Of a stretch of 36,126 bases of DNA, positions 1 through 8,042 are shown one piece after another; the first letter of the stretch is position 1; each line of letters opens with the position of its first letter. Location of the stretch: the NCBI GenBank assembly GCA_025352165.1, contig JANXTX010000386.1, positions 1 through 36,126 on the forward strand. The letters are read 5' to 3'. The stretch is from Caulobacteraceae bacterium (GTDB taxonomy: Bacteria > Pseudomonadota > Alphaproteobacteria > Caulobacterales > Caulobacteraceae). Under the pieces are notes generated by a model. The model was not told the DNA's origin, made no database searches, and was given only the letters and a program-made list of their open reading frames with translations. The position numbers and the translations under genes are program-made.

Positions 1-323
1 CGCGCGCGGGCGACATCTCGACGGCGTCGTATCGCTTCACACTTAGCATCTGGCGGGTGACGGCCGCGAGTTCACCGGTCGCGCAACCCAGTTCGAGAAT
101 GCTCGCGTCGCTCGGAGCGAAGGGCGCGAAGAACTCGACCTGGGCCTCATAGCGCGCCCGGCCCATGTCGTGAGCACACATCGCCGTCTCGGTGTACGGA
201 TATTCCGATCGCGTGATGCGCCAGGCATGCAGGCAGGTGCGGCAATAGGCCTGCTCACCCATGGCCGCGCTCAGCCGCGCCAGATCCCCGCCGCCACAGA
301 TCACGCATTGCAGATCGGTCATG
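1..323 (-). CDS. Class I SAM-dependent methyltransferase with N-terminal zinc-finger, partial (C-terminus beyond left edge)
   Basis: Reading the minus strand from an ATG at 323 gives an open frame of 107 codons that runs off the left edge. Residues 6-30 hold two CxxC pairs (C6/C9 and C27/C30), a likely zinc knuckle. Residues 77-85 read LELGCATGE, the glycine-rich SAM-binding motif I. This layout (Zn-binding head, then a Rossmann methyltransferase) is common in sugar C-methyltransferases and other small-molecule methyltransferases of polysaccharide clusters. The start lies 16 bases after the stop of the flavoprotein gene upstream, so the two are probably cotranscribed. The substrate cannot be told from the fragment. 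By context (rfbG/rfbH nearby) an NDP-sugar or sugar-chain substrate is an inference. Family call is fairly sure, function is not. Confidence 0.75.
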
Positions 324-339
324 GCCAGGAGAGTCTCCA

Positions 340-1473
340 CTAGAGCGGGGCTTTCCCCGGTTCATCCAAAAGGTCGGCCACCGCCTCGGCGAGCGCCAGA
401 GAACAGGTCAACCCGGGGCTTTCAATTCCAAACAACGTCACCAGACCCGGCAGCCGGTGGCGCGCAGGCCCATCAATTCGAAAATCAGGCTGCGCCTCCC
501 CGGGTCCATGAATCTTCGGCCTGATGCCGGCGTATCCGGGCTCGAGCGCGCCCGTCGGCAGTCCTGGCCAATAGCGCCGGACGGACTGTTCGAACAGCGC
601 GGCTCTCGCCGGGTCGACGTCATAGCTTTCGCTTGTGGCAAATTCGAGGTCGGGCCCGAACCGGCCCTGACCGGCGAGGTCGCGTGTGAAGTGTGTTCCC
701 AGGGCGCCAGGCTCGGGCAACGGGTAGACCAGTCCCCTGAACGGGGGCGGGCCGGCCAGCCGGAAATAGACGCCCTTACCGAAATGCAGCTTGGGGATGT
801 CGGCGATCGGGTAGTCCGCGATTTTCTTCGCCGCATCCTGCGCGCCCAGTCCGGCGGCGATCACGAGCTTGGCGGTTGTCGCCGAGGTGGGCTGTTCGCC
901 GCCTGTCCTGATCCTGAAGCCGCCGTTCTTGAGCGGTGAGGCGCCGTCAAAGGGCGTGCGTAACGCAATTGCGCCGTCCCGCGCCTCAATTTCCCCAAGC
1001 AGGGACAGCATGTAGCCATGGGTGTCGAGGATGCCGGTCTCCTCCGACAGCAGCGCGGCCATGGCGAAAACCTGGGGTTCGCGTTCCCGCGCCTCGGCCC
1101 CGGACAACCACCTGATCCCCTCCACGCCATTCAGGCGCGCCTGGTCCTGCAGCGCCATAAGTTGGGGGATTTCATGCGGTTGCGTCGCGACGATCAGCTT
1201 GCCGCACTTTTCATGGGCGACGCGGTGGTCCCGCATCCAGTCGTACAGACGCCGCCTTCCGTCGACACACATCCGAGCGCGCAACGAATTGGCCGGGTAG
1301 TAGACGCCGGAATGGATGACCTCCGAATTCCGCGATGAAATCCCCTGGCCAATCCCGGACATTTTCTCGAGCAATAGCACCCGATAGCCCCGCCCGCTCA
1401 AGGCGTTGGCAATGGTCAGGCCGATGGCGCCGGCGCCGACGATGACCGCATCGAAATCGAATTCCCGCGCCAC
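340..1473 (-). CDS. FAD-dependent oxidoreductase, L-2-hydroxyglutarate oxidase (LhgO/L2HGDH)-like
   Basis: The protein has 377 residues, GTG start at 1473. An N-terminal FAD-binding Rossmann fold is clear: GAGAIG at residues 13-18 and the acidic E36 at the end of strand 2 (LLLEK). Residues 46-59 read SSRNSEVIHSGVYY, the hallmark segment of the L2HGDH branch of the DAO flavoprotein family. The C-terminal LFGIESPGLTCSLALA is the usual second FAD contact. Members oxidise L-2-hydroxyglutarate or related 2-hydroxy acids to 2-oxo acids, usually passing electrons to the quinone pool. The gene lies 16 bases upstream of the truncated methyltransferase and is divergent from rfbG. In polysaccharide loci such flavoproteins may act on a sugar-derived hydroxy acid, which is only an inference here. 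Length is a little short of typical LhgO (about 400). Family confident, substrate open. Confidence 0.8.
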   Translation of the reverse strand: MAREFDFDAVIVGAGAIGLTIANALSGRGYRVLLLEKMSGIGQGISSRNSEVIHSGVYYPANSLRARMCVDGRRRLYDWMRDHRVAHEKCGKLIVATQPHEIPQLMALQDQARLNGVEGIRWLSGAEAREREPQVFAMAALLSEETGILDTHGYMLSLLGEIEARDGAIALRTPFDGASPLKNGGFRIRTGGEQPTSATTAKLVIAAGLGAQDAAKKIADYPIADIPKLHFGKGVYFRLAGPPPFRGLVYPLPEPGALGTHFTRDLAGQGRFGPDLEFATSESYDVDPARAALFEQSVRRYWPGLPTGALEPGYAGIRPKIHGPGEAQPDFRIDGPARHRLPGLVTLFGIESPGLTCSLALAEAVADLLDEPGKAPL

Positions 1474-1782
1474 CTTGTTTCAGCCGTCTGAGAAGGTCGT
1501 GGCCATGGAGCGTGAGCGTTACCATTGCGCTGGTCACGGGCCAACCCGACCTGCGCATGGCCTCGACAGCGGACCGGTGAAGCGCTAGAGAGCGGTCAGG
1601 GGTCGGGGTGAAAATCCCGCGCGATCCGGGGGGACGGCGCGCCTAGCCAGGAGCCGACGCCGCATGGTCGCCACAGACCACAACCACGCCAATTCACCCC
1701 CTAAACCGTTGTAGCGATTGTCCTCTTCGATCAGCGTACGCATTGAGTACGCGCGCTGCACAGCAAAGATCTGGTAGGCACT
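1474..1782. promoter_or_regulatory. Divergent intergenic region between the flavoprotein gene and rfbG
   Basis: This 309-base gap must carry the promoters for both divergent genes, but I see no convincing -35/-10 pair. Two structures stand out. At 1734-1752 an inverted repeat (GCGTAC, 7-base spacer, GTACGC) sits about 30 bases before the rfbG start and could be an operator or a leader hairpin. At 1597-1680 on the plus strand there are two short blocks resembling conserved parts of FMN riboswitches (GGGGTGAAAATCCC, and GGAGCCGACGCCGCATGGTC). The helices normally found between them are missing, so I do not call a riboswitch. No gene-like coding signal is seen. Confidence 0.4.
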
Positions 1783-2853
1783 ATGTCGTTCTGGCGAGAC
1801 AAACGGGTATTTCTGACCGGGCATACCGGCTTCAAGGGTGCGTGGCTCGCGCTTTGGCTTGCCGATCTGGGCGCCAGGGTGACCGGGTATTCCCTCGCCC
1901 CGCCAACCGAGCCCAGCCTTTTCGAGATGGCCGGCGTCAAGGGCATGCTTCAGCACATCGAGGGCGACGTGCGAGACTTGGAGAAGCTGTCAGCAGCCAT
2001 CGCTTCATTCCGGCCAGATGTCGTCATCCACATGGCCGCACAGTCGCTGGTCCGGCTTTCCTATCAGAGCCCCGTCGAGACCTACGACACAAATGTCATG
2101 GGAACAGTGAAGCTTCTCGAGGCGGTCCGTCAGGCAGGCGGCGCTCGTTCGGTGATCTGCGTGACCAGCGACAAATGTTACGAGAACAAGGAGACCGGTG
2201 TCGCCTACGTCGAGGGTGACCCAATGGGAGGACATGATCCCTACAGCAGCAGCAAGGGCTGTTCGGAACTCGTCGTTTCCGCCTATCGAGACTCATATTT
2301 TCCGGCCGGCAACCTGGCCAGTCACGGCGTCGCGATCGCCAGCGTACGCGCGGGCAATGTGATCGGTGGTGGTGACTGGGCAAAGGATCGCCTGCTGCCC
2401 GACCTCATGCGCGGGTTTGCCAGCGGAGAAAAGACGCTGATCCGCTTCCCCAATGCGGTGCGGCCCTGGCAGCATGTGCTGGAACCTTTGAGCGGCTATA
2501 TGCGATTGGCCGAGCGTCTATGGGACGGTGATCCGGTCGCGGCGTCGGCCTGGAACTTCGGCCCATCGGAAGATGATGCAAAGCCGGTCGGCTGGATCGC
2601 GGATCGTACCGCATCGATCTGGGGCGGCTCCGCCGGGTGGCGCAATGACGGTCAGCCCCAGCCACATGAGGCCGGTACGCTGAGGCTGAACTGCTCAAAG
2701 GCGCGGGATCAGCTCGACTGGACGCCCGCCTGGGACCTCGACGAAGCCCTGGCGCGGACGGTCGCCTGGTACCGGGCGCAGCATGATGGCGCCGAGATAC
2801 AGGGCTTTACGCTCAGCCAGATACGTTCACACCCGGCCTATGCGGCCGCCTAG
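1783..2853 (+). CDS. rfbG: CDP-glucose 4,6-dehydratase
   Basis: The 356-residue protein is a full-length extended SDR. It converts CDP-D-glucose to CDP-4-keto-6-deoxy-D-glucose in the cytosol, the entry step to 3,6-dideoxyhexoses. TGHTGFKG at residues 12-19 is the NAD-binding loop in the form typical of RfbG. HMAAQSLVR follows at 83-91, TSDKCYEN at 128-135, and the catalytic YxxxK is Y154-S-S-S-K158. ATG at 1783 is preceded by a weak GGTAGG. rfbH follows after 15 bases, so the two form a transcription unit. The usual partner, glucose-1-phosphate cytidylyltransferase (rfbF), is not in the window and must be supplied elsewhere. Assignment is firm. Confidence 0.95.
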   Translation: MSFWRDKRVFLTGHTGFKGAWLALWLADLGARVTGYSLAPPTEPSLFEMAGVKGMLQHIEGDVRDLEKLSAAIASFRPDVVIHMAAQSLVRLSYQSPVETYDTNVMGTVKLLEAVRQAGGARSVICVTSDKCYENKETGVAYVEGDPMGGHDPYSSSKGCSELVVSAYRDSYFPAGNLASHGVAIASVRAGNVIGGGDWAKDRLLPDLMRGFASGEKTLIRFPNAVRPWQHVLEPLSGYMRLAERLWDGDPVAASAWNFGPSEDDAKPVGWIADRTASIWGGSAGWRNDGQPQPHEAGTLRLNCSKARDQLDWTPAWDLDEALARTVAWYRAQHDGAEIQGFTLSQIRSHPAYAAA

Positions 2854-2868
2854 GATCAGGTTCCGACC

Positions 2869-4242
2869 ATGGATTTAAAGCTAACCGATGGACTGCTCGA
2901 CGAGATGCGGACTGCTGATGACCCCGAGCGCCTGAGGCAGATGATCCTCGACCTTTCTGCGCTGTATGCCGAGATGAAACACGCGCCCCGGCCGTTCTCG
3001 CCGGGCGTGAGCGCCGTTCCGGTCTCCGGCAAAGTCTGCGGACCGGAAGATATGCGGTCGCTTGTCGATTCGGCGCTTGATTTCTGGTTGACCACCGGGC
3101 GCTTCAACGACGCTTTTGAAGAGCGCCTGCGCAAGCTGATTGGCGTGCGACATGCCCTGACGACGAATTCCGGTTCGTCGGCCAACCTGCTGGCACTGTC
3201 CTCACTGACGTCGCCCAATCTGAAGGGGAGGGCGCTCAAGCCGGGGGACGAGGTTATCACGGTGGCGACCGGGTTTCCGACGACCGTTAATCCTTCGCTG
3301 CAATATGGTCTTGTGCCGGTGTTCGTCGACGTCGACATCCCGACCTACAACATTCGCGCCGACATGATCGAGGCCGCGGTTTCCGACCGCACACGCGCTA
3401 TCATGCTGGCGCACACCCTCGGCAATCCGTTCGATCTGGCGGAGGTGATGCGGGTGGCCAAGAAATACAATCTATGGGTTGTCGAGGACTGCTGCGACGC
3501 GCTCGGCGCGACCTACGACGGAAAACTGGTAGGCACATTCGGCGATATCGGAACGCTGAGCTTCTATCCCGCACACCACATCACCATGGGCGAAGGCGGC
3601 GCCGTGTTCACGGACAAGATCTTCCTTCGCAGGATCATCGAGTCGATGCGCGACTGGGGCCGCGATTGCTGGTGCGCGCCGGGCAAGGACAATACCTGTG
3701 AAATGCGCTTCACCCGCGCGATGGGCGACCTGCCGTATGGATACGACCACAAGTATACATACAGCCACGTCGGCTACAATCTGAAGATCACCGACATGCA
3801 GGCGGCTGTGGGCCTGTCGCAGCTTGATCGTGTGGTGGATTTCATCGCCGCTCGGCGTCGCAATTTCGCGCTACTGACAGAAGGGCTGACGCCCTTCGAG
3901 GACCGCCTGATCCTGCCCAAAGCCACGCCTCGCAGCGACCCGTCGTGGTTTGGGTTCCCGATTACCGTGTCGGCAGAGGCGAACTTCAGTCGTGACGATC
4001 TGGTGCAATATCTCAACGCCAACAAGATCGCGACGAGGTTCCTGTTTGGGGGCAACCTGATCCGGCAGCCCTATATGAAGAAGCAAAAATATCGGGTCGT
4101 CGGAGACCTCACAAACGCTGATATCGTGACTGAACGGACTCTGTGGATTGGTGTGTTTCCGGGACTGACGTCCGCGCACATCGAATACATGGTCGATAAA
4201 ATTGGCGCGTTTCTGAACGGCGATCGTTCGGTGCCGGATTGA
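2869..4242 (+). CDS. rfbH: CDP-4-keto-6-deoxyglucose 3-dehydrase (E1), RfbH family
   Basis: This 457-residue protein belongs to the PMP/[2Fe-2S] 3-dehydrase branch of the sugar aminotransferase fold, which removes the C3 hydroxyl of CDP-4-keto-6-deoxyglucose. Two diagnostic features are visible. The usual PLP lysine is replaced by histidine (H236 in [14 protein letters not shown]), so the enzyme deoxygenates rather than transaminates. The four cluster cysteines have the spacing C209-X57-C267-X-C269-X7-C277, the same pattern as described for Yersinia E1. Catalysis needs a separate ferredoxin-type reductase (E3, AscD/DdhD), and no such gene is present here. It is cotranscribed with rfbG and ends 27 bases from the convergent GT87-like gene. 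Assignment is firm; the final sugar is not determined by this step. Confidence 0.95.
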   Translation: MDLKLTDGLLDEMRTADDPERLRQMILDLSALYAEMKHAPRPFSPGVSAVPVSGKVCGPEDMRSLVDSALDFWLTTGRFNDAFEERLRKLIGVRHALTTNSGSSANLLALSSLTSPNLKGRALKPGDEVITVATGFPTTVNPSLQYGLVPVFVDVDIPTYNIRADMIEAAVSDRTRAIMLAHTLGNPFDLAEVMRVAKKYNLWVVEDCCDALGATYDGKLVGTFGDIGTLSFYPAHHITMGEGGAVFTDKIFLRRIIESMRDWGRDCWCAPGKDNTCEMRFTRAMGDLPYGYDHKYTYSHVGYNLKITDMQAAVGLSQLDRVVDFIAARRRNFALLTEGLTPFEDRLILPKATPRSDPSWFGFPITVSAEANFSRDDLVQYLNANKIATRFLFGGNLIRQPYMKKQKYRVVGDLTNADIVTERTLWIGVFPGLTSAHIEYMVDKIGAFLNGDRSVPD

Positions 4243-4269
4243 TCGACGGTCGGCCGGCATCGTCTAATC

Positions 4270-5604
4270 TTATGAGGTCTGGACTGCCTCAGCTGGTTCA
4301 CCGGCGCCGCGATTTTGCAGTGCGCCGGCACGCGCGTTCCACCAGTCCCCAAGCGTCACTGTGATCAGGCAGTACTCGATTACAAGGATCAACAGCGGCC
4401 GCAGGAACTCTCCGAGATAGACGCTAAGGGTGTAGTCGACCGTTCGCTTGGTCAGGTAGACGTCCCTGAGATGATGTTCGATGCCAGACAGGGGGAGATC
4501 AGCGGAGAGGCTTAAGAGGTAGGCGCAGATCAGCATTATGATCCGTGATGGACCGCGCCACGGTTCGAAAAAGACCAGGAACACCAGAAACAATTGGGTG
4601 TACCCCCCTGGGTCAGTCGTGGTTATCAAAAACGCCACGCTCAGCGCGCTTAGCCTGGTGAGGGGGATGGCTCTCCGCGACACAAGCGCCGCGATCATCG
4701 CCAGCACAGTTCCCACCTGACCAATGTGAATGAGAAGCGGCAGTACGACGCCCAGCGTCTCAACCGCGCGCGAGCCCATCGCCCCGACCAGGGGGAAATC
4801 GTTCGCAATCAGGTGAATGATCGGTGCGAACGAGGTTGAATAGAAAGCTTCAGACAGGACGAACGAGTTCGGGATATCGAATGCGAAAGCGGTGATGTCC
4901 CTGACAATTTCCTGTGGCGACCCCGCACCCTCGAGCGCAAATGTCAGCAGGTAAACTGCCAGTATCGCGATGGCGGCGCCCTCGAGCCAGCGCCAGCGTC
5001 TCCGGATAAGATGCGCGGCGAGGATCACCACGAGGTAGGGTTTGAAGTTTACCGTCAGCGCAACGGCTAGCCATTTCAGGCGGGCAGAGCGCAATACACT
5101 GCCAGTGGCCAGTACAAAGAACAGGAAGCAGGGTAGGATGAGATTGCCACGCTCCAATGTGTAGAGCATCGGCAGCCCAAGCCCGATAGCAAAGGTGCGA
5201 ATCCATACCGTACTGGGATCAGCAGCACGATAACTCTTGAAGACAACGTAGAGGCTGGAAAAATAGAACAGCCAGATGGCGATCGTTCCCAGCCAGTCGC
5301 AATCTCTTCCGAAGTATGGATCGGCTGCATAGCAGGACTTCAAACTGAATATTTTGAGAAATACGAATGATAACGGGGGGTACACAGTCCGCCAGATGTC
5401 GTATGCGCCTGGATGGTTGGCCCAGTAGGCTGGATTGAACCAGTCCATATAGGTGTCATTGACGTCGTAGAAATAGGGTGCGGGGAGGTAGCCGTAGGTA
5501 AAATAGATCCTGGCCACGAGGCCGACGCTCAGCAGCACCAGCGAAAGCAGTAGGAATTCGATGGCAAGGCCGACGCGACCTTTGCGCGACGGCATGTCAG
5601 TCAC
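4270..5604 (-). CDS. Polytopic membrane glycosyltransferase, GT87-like (GT-C fold), copy 1
   Basis: The 444-residue protein is very hydrophobic with roughly ten predicted membrane segments, the first at about residues 13-32. The first large loop carries acidic residues (D50, D54) in YDVNDTYMDW, where GT-C enzymes keep their catalytic aspartate. Further landmarks are VYPPLSF (74-80), LERGN (150-154) and NFKPYL (186-191). It probably transfers a sugar from a polyprenyl-phosphate donor on the periplasmic side. The GTG start at 5604 overlaps the gtrA-like stop (GTGA), so it is translationally coupled. With the GtrA- and GtrB-like genes just upstream it forms the third part of a Gtr-type unit, the serotype- or acceptor-specific transferase. 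A paralogue lies at 13742-15085. The GT87 label is by architecture and motif, not by search. Confidence 0.7.
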   Translation of the reverse strand: MTDMPSRKGRVGLAIEFLLLSLVLLSVGLVARIYFTYGYLPAPYFYDVNDTYMDWFNPAYWANHPGAYDIWRTVYPPLSFVFLKIFSLKSCYAADPYFGRDCDWLGTIAIWLFYFSSLYVVFKSYRAADPSTVWIRTFAIGLGLPMLYTLERGNLILPCFLFFVLATGSVLRSARLKWLAVALTVNFKPYLVVILAAHLIRRRWRWLEGAAIAILAVYLLTFALEGAGSPQEIVRDITAFAFDIPNSFVLSEAFYSTSFAPIIHLIANDFPLVGAMGSRAVETLGVVLPLLIHIGQVGTVLAMIAALVSRRAIPLTRLSALSVAFLITTTDPGGYTQLFLVFLVFFEPWRGPSRIIMLICAYLLSLSADLPLSGIEHHLRDVYLTKRTVDYTLSVYLGEFLRPLLILVIEYCLITVTLGDWWNARAGALQNRGAGEPAEAVQTS

Positions 5605-6023
5605 GGTTGAGCCTTCTCACGCGTGAAAACGAAGAATTTCAGAATCACATAATTAACGATCGACGTTGTGACCAGGGACAGAAAGCCCGCGAGGTAGGGT
5701 GAGGTCAGGAAGTGATGGAAAAGCGTCAGAAAGCCCAAGCCCAGCAGATAGTTCAGGGCGTACGCCCCCATATATCGGCTGATATATGGCCTTGTGTCGT
5801 GGAAAACGTGGCGGGTGTATGTGAAATAGTTAAAGGTGATGCCCATGACTGTTGATAGTATCTGGGCAATATAGATGTTGCATCCTGCGTATACAAAGGC
5901 AGAATAACAGGCATAGCCGAAAATCGAGTTGACGATGCCTACCTTGTAGTATCGCCAGAGTTCATGCAGATGATTGCCGTGGGTTGAGAGCAATCGCTCT
6001 ATATAAACGCGGAGCTCAGTCAA
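5601..6023 (-). CDS. GtrA family membrane protein (putative polyprenyl-phosphate-sugar flippase)
   Basis: The 140-residue protein has four hydrophobic segments and the GtrA-type opening FGYACYSAFVYAG, with a closing YVILKFFVF. GtrA proteins are thought to flip polyprenyl-phosphate-linked sugars across the inner membrane. The start appears to be TTG at 6023, overlapping the end of the GT2 gene by 8 bases; I see no in-frame ATG near it. The stop overlaps the GT87-like start by 4 bases. Order GtrB-like, GtrA-like, membrane transferase matches O-antigen-modifying gtr operons. Family call is strong; the sugar is unknown. Confidence 0.85.
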   Translation of the reverse strand: MTELRVYIERLLSTHGNHLHELWRYYKVGIVNSIFGYACYSAFVYAGCNIYIAQILSTVMGITFNYFTYTRHVFHDTRPYISRYMGAYALNYLLGLGFLTLFHHFLTSPYLAGFLSLVTTSIVNYVILKFFVFTREKAQP

Positions 6024-6948
6024 AATTGACGCGTTCCCTCTCGGTGACCAGTGGGACGTTGCGCACCATGTCGGAAATGATGCGAACCTGTTCGCCGATC
6101 AGTCCCAGAAACAACAGGATGAGCGAGAACGCAAAACTGCCTGCTGACAGGTACAAAAGGCCCGCGAAAGGCAGGCCAAACAGCCCGCGAACAAGGCCGA
6201 ACAGCAGCAACGCTACGGTCAGCATGAACGTGAAAACGCACACAATCAGCGGCGCGCGCAGCATCTTCTTTGAAGCGCTGCCCACCGTCGTCAGCGCGAA
6301 ATTTACCAGACTGGCGAACTTGTTCTTGGTCTCGCCAGCGGCGCGTGGCGGGCGATGGTAGTGGATGGTTTCCAGACGATACCCACTCTCTACCAGCATG
6401 CCACGAAAGAACGGCTCGGGGTCTCGCCAGAGTCTTAGGCACTCGACGACATCGCGGTCATAGAGGCCAAAGCCGGTCGCTCCCGGGATGACCGAATAAT
6501 CGCCAAAACGATTATAGAAGCCGTAGCCGAGCGCTCTCACGAGCCTGATGGTCAGGGAGGATTTCTCCGATTGCCGTACGCCCAGTACGATCTTGGCGCC
6601 TGAACGCCAGCGGGCGATGAAGTCGCCGATCAACGCCGGAGGGTCCTGAAAGTCGGAGCACATGCCGACCACGGCGCGACCCGACGCCTGATAGATTGCG
6701 TGAGCCGGAGAGCGCATGTAGCCGAAGTTGCGATTGTTGACGATCAGTTTGATGTGCGGGTCCTTGGCGCACATGCCCTTGACCAGATCGATCGTGCCGT
6801 CCGTCGAACCGTTGTCGATGTAGATGATCTCGTAGCTGACCTGCGCTCCTTCGAGGACGGACTTTAGCGCCGCGGCAAGCGGAATGACATTTTCGGCCTC
6901 ATTGAGGCACGCCGCTACAATCGAAATGTCGACTGGAGGGGCGGCCAT
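6016..6948 (-). CDS. GtrB/DPM1-like family 2 glycosyltransferase
   Basis: Taken from the ATG at 6948 (310 residues). An in-frame TTG at 6954 would overlap the upstream stop, but GGGAG lies 9 bases before the ATG, which favours 6948. The cytosolic GT2 domain shows DNGSTDGT (45-52) and SDFQDPP (98-104), the metal/donor-binding motif of GtrB and DPM1-type enzymes. Two strong hydrophobic segments follow in the C-terminal 90 residues, as in GtrB. The expected reaction is transfer of a hexose from a nucleotide sugar to undecaprenyl phosphate on the cytosolic face, feeding the GtrA-like flippase and the GT87-like transferase. It starts 3 bases after the Wzz-like stop. Firm at family level. Confidence 0.88.
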   Translation of the reverse strand: MAAPPVDISIVAACLNEAENVIPLAAALKSVLEGAQVSYEIIYIDNGSTDGTIDLVKGMCAKDPHIKLIVNNRNFGYMRSPAHAIYQASGRAVVGMCSDFQDPPALIGDFIARWRSGAKIVLGVRQSEKSSLTIRLVRALGYGFYNRFGDYSVIPGATGFGLYDRDVVECLRLWRDPEPFFRGMLVESGYRLETIHYHRPPRAAGETKNKFASLVNFALTTVGSASKKMLRAPLIVCVFTFMLTVALLLFGLVRGLFGLPFAGLLYLSAGSFAFSLILLFLGLIGEQVRIISDMVRNVPLVTERERVNFD

Positions 6949-6950
6949 TT

Positions 6951-8042
6951 TCAACGTCTCCCGATGGGCGGAGCGATGGCATAGAATTCGCTGGTCACGG
7001 CGGCCAGGATCGCCAAAAGTAGCAAACCAACCGGGAGAATGTTGTATTGGCGTTCCGGTAATACATAGGGAGGCTCTACAAGATTGGCAGAATTATTTGC
7101 GGATAACTCGTCCACGGTGATTTGTTCGAGCGCTCCTGTATAGAGCTGAGACAACGTTGCCGCGATCCTCTCCTCGCGGAAAAGGTTCAGGTAGATGGCG
7201 GTTTGCGCTGACATGTCGGCAAGCGTAGGGCCGCCAGATGATCCAGAGCTGGATTGAGCCTCGTTGATCTGGTTCTTGAGGCTGGCAATCTCGGCTTCCA
7301 GCGCTTGCACCTGGACATTACCCGGGGTCGCAAATTCGCGAGTTGTCCGCAGCTCGACCGTCGCCTCTTCCAATTTAGCCTGCAGGCTCGCCAGGACGCC
7401 CACCGCGGACCCAATTTGCAGTTCGGGCGCGGCAAGCTTGTTCTGCGTCCTGAAACGGGTAAGCGCGGCCTGGGCGCGCGCCAGACGGGCCGAGGCCTCG
7501 GCCAGACGGCTTACCGCGACGGTCTTGCGTTCCTCTGTCTGAGTAACATTCAGGCTGGCAAGGCGATCCTGGATTCCGGAGGCGTAAGCAGCGACGATAT
7601 TCTTGGCAAGCGTGGGATCTCCATCATGAGCGGAGATTTGCAGGATGCTGCCTCGCAACGCCGAAACTTCAACTTTCTTGCGTAGTGCAACCTCCGCATC
7701 GTTTCCTGAGCCTAGGTGAAGACGTTCGCCTGGTGTCAGGTGGGCAAGCGCGCCGCGCAATGCCGCCTGGCTGCGGGCAATCGCCAGGTCTGTTTCAATG
7801 GAATCGTGGCTGCCCAGCAACGCGCCGAGGCTTGCAAGGCCGCCGCCCTGGCCGAGCATTGAGCTAAGGCCGCCGGCATTGTCGGAAGGCTTGAGTTCCG
7901 CCTGGGCTTCAAACTTATGAGGCCAGATAGATAGGACCGCCAGCAGTGCCGCGAGGACCAGAAAGGTCAGCCGCCGTTTTCTCGCATTGCGAAACCACGG
8001 ACCGTTCATGACCCCGGCGAGGATCGACGGGGGAGGCCTCAT
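6951..8042 (-). CDS. Wzz/chain-length determinant-like polysaccharide export protein
   Basis: Taken as 363 residues from the ATG at 8042, which overlaps the exporter stop as ATGA; an upstream in-frame extension to 8120 adds an unlikely Arg/His-rich head. One membrane segment lies near residues 24-40, followed by a periplasmic region with a Gly-rich stretch (SSMLGQGGGLASLGALLG) and a long alpha-helical, coiled-coil-like section around 180-280. A C-terminal membrane segment is preceded by LPERQYNILP. This is the layout of polysaccharide copolymerases that set chain length and contact the outer-membrane exporter. There is no cytosolic tyrosine-kinase domain, so it is not a complete Wzc. Its pairing with the Wza-like gene supports the role. 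Confidence 0.78.
   Translation of the reverse strand: MRPPPSILAGVMNGPWFRNARKRRLTFLVLAALLAVLSIWPHKFEAQAELKPSDNAGGLSSMLGQGGGLASLGALLGSHDSIETDLAIARSQAALRGALAHLTPGERLHLGSGNDAEVALRKKVEVSALRGSILQISAHDGDPTLAKNIVAAYASGIQDRLASLNVTQTEERKTVAVSRLAEASARLARAQAALTRFRTQNKLAAPELQIGSAVGVLASLQAKLEEATVELRTTREFATPGNVQVQALEAEIASLKNQINEAQSSSGSSGGPTLADMSAQTAIYLNLFREERIAATLSQLYTGALEQITVDELSANNSANLVEPPYVLPERQYNILPVGLLLLAILAAVTSEFYAIAPPIGRR

Noticed and set aside
1597-1680. Cobalamin riboswitch suggested by GCCAGGAGCC near 1652
   Set aside because: Only one short box matches and the required surrounding elements and length are missing.
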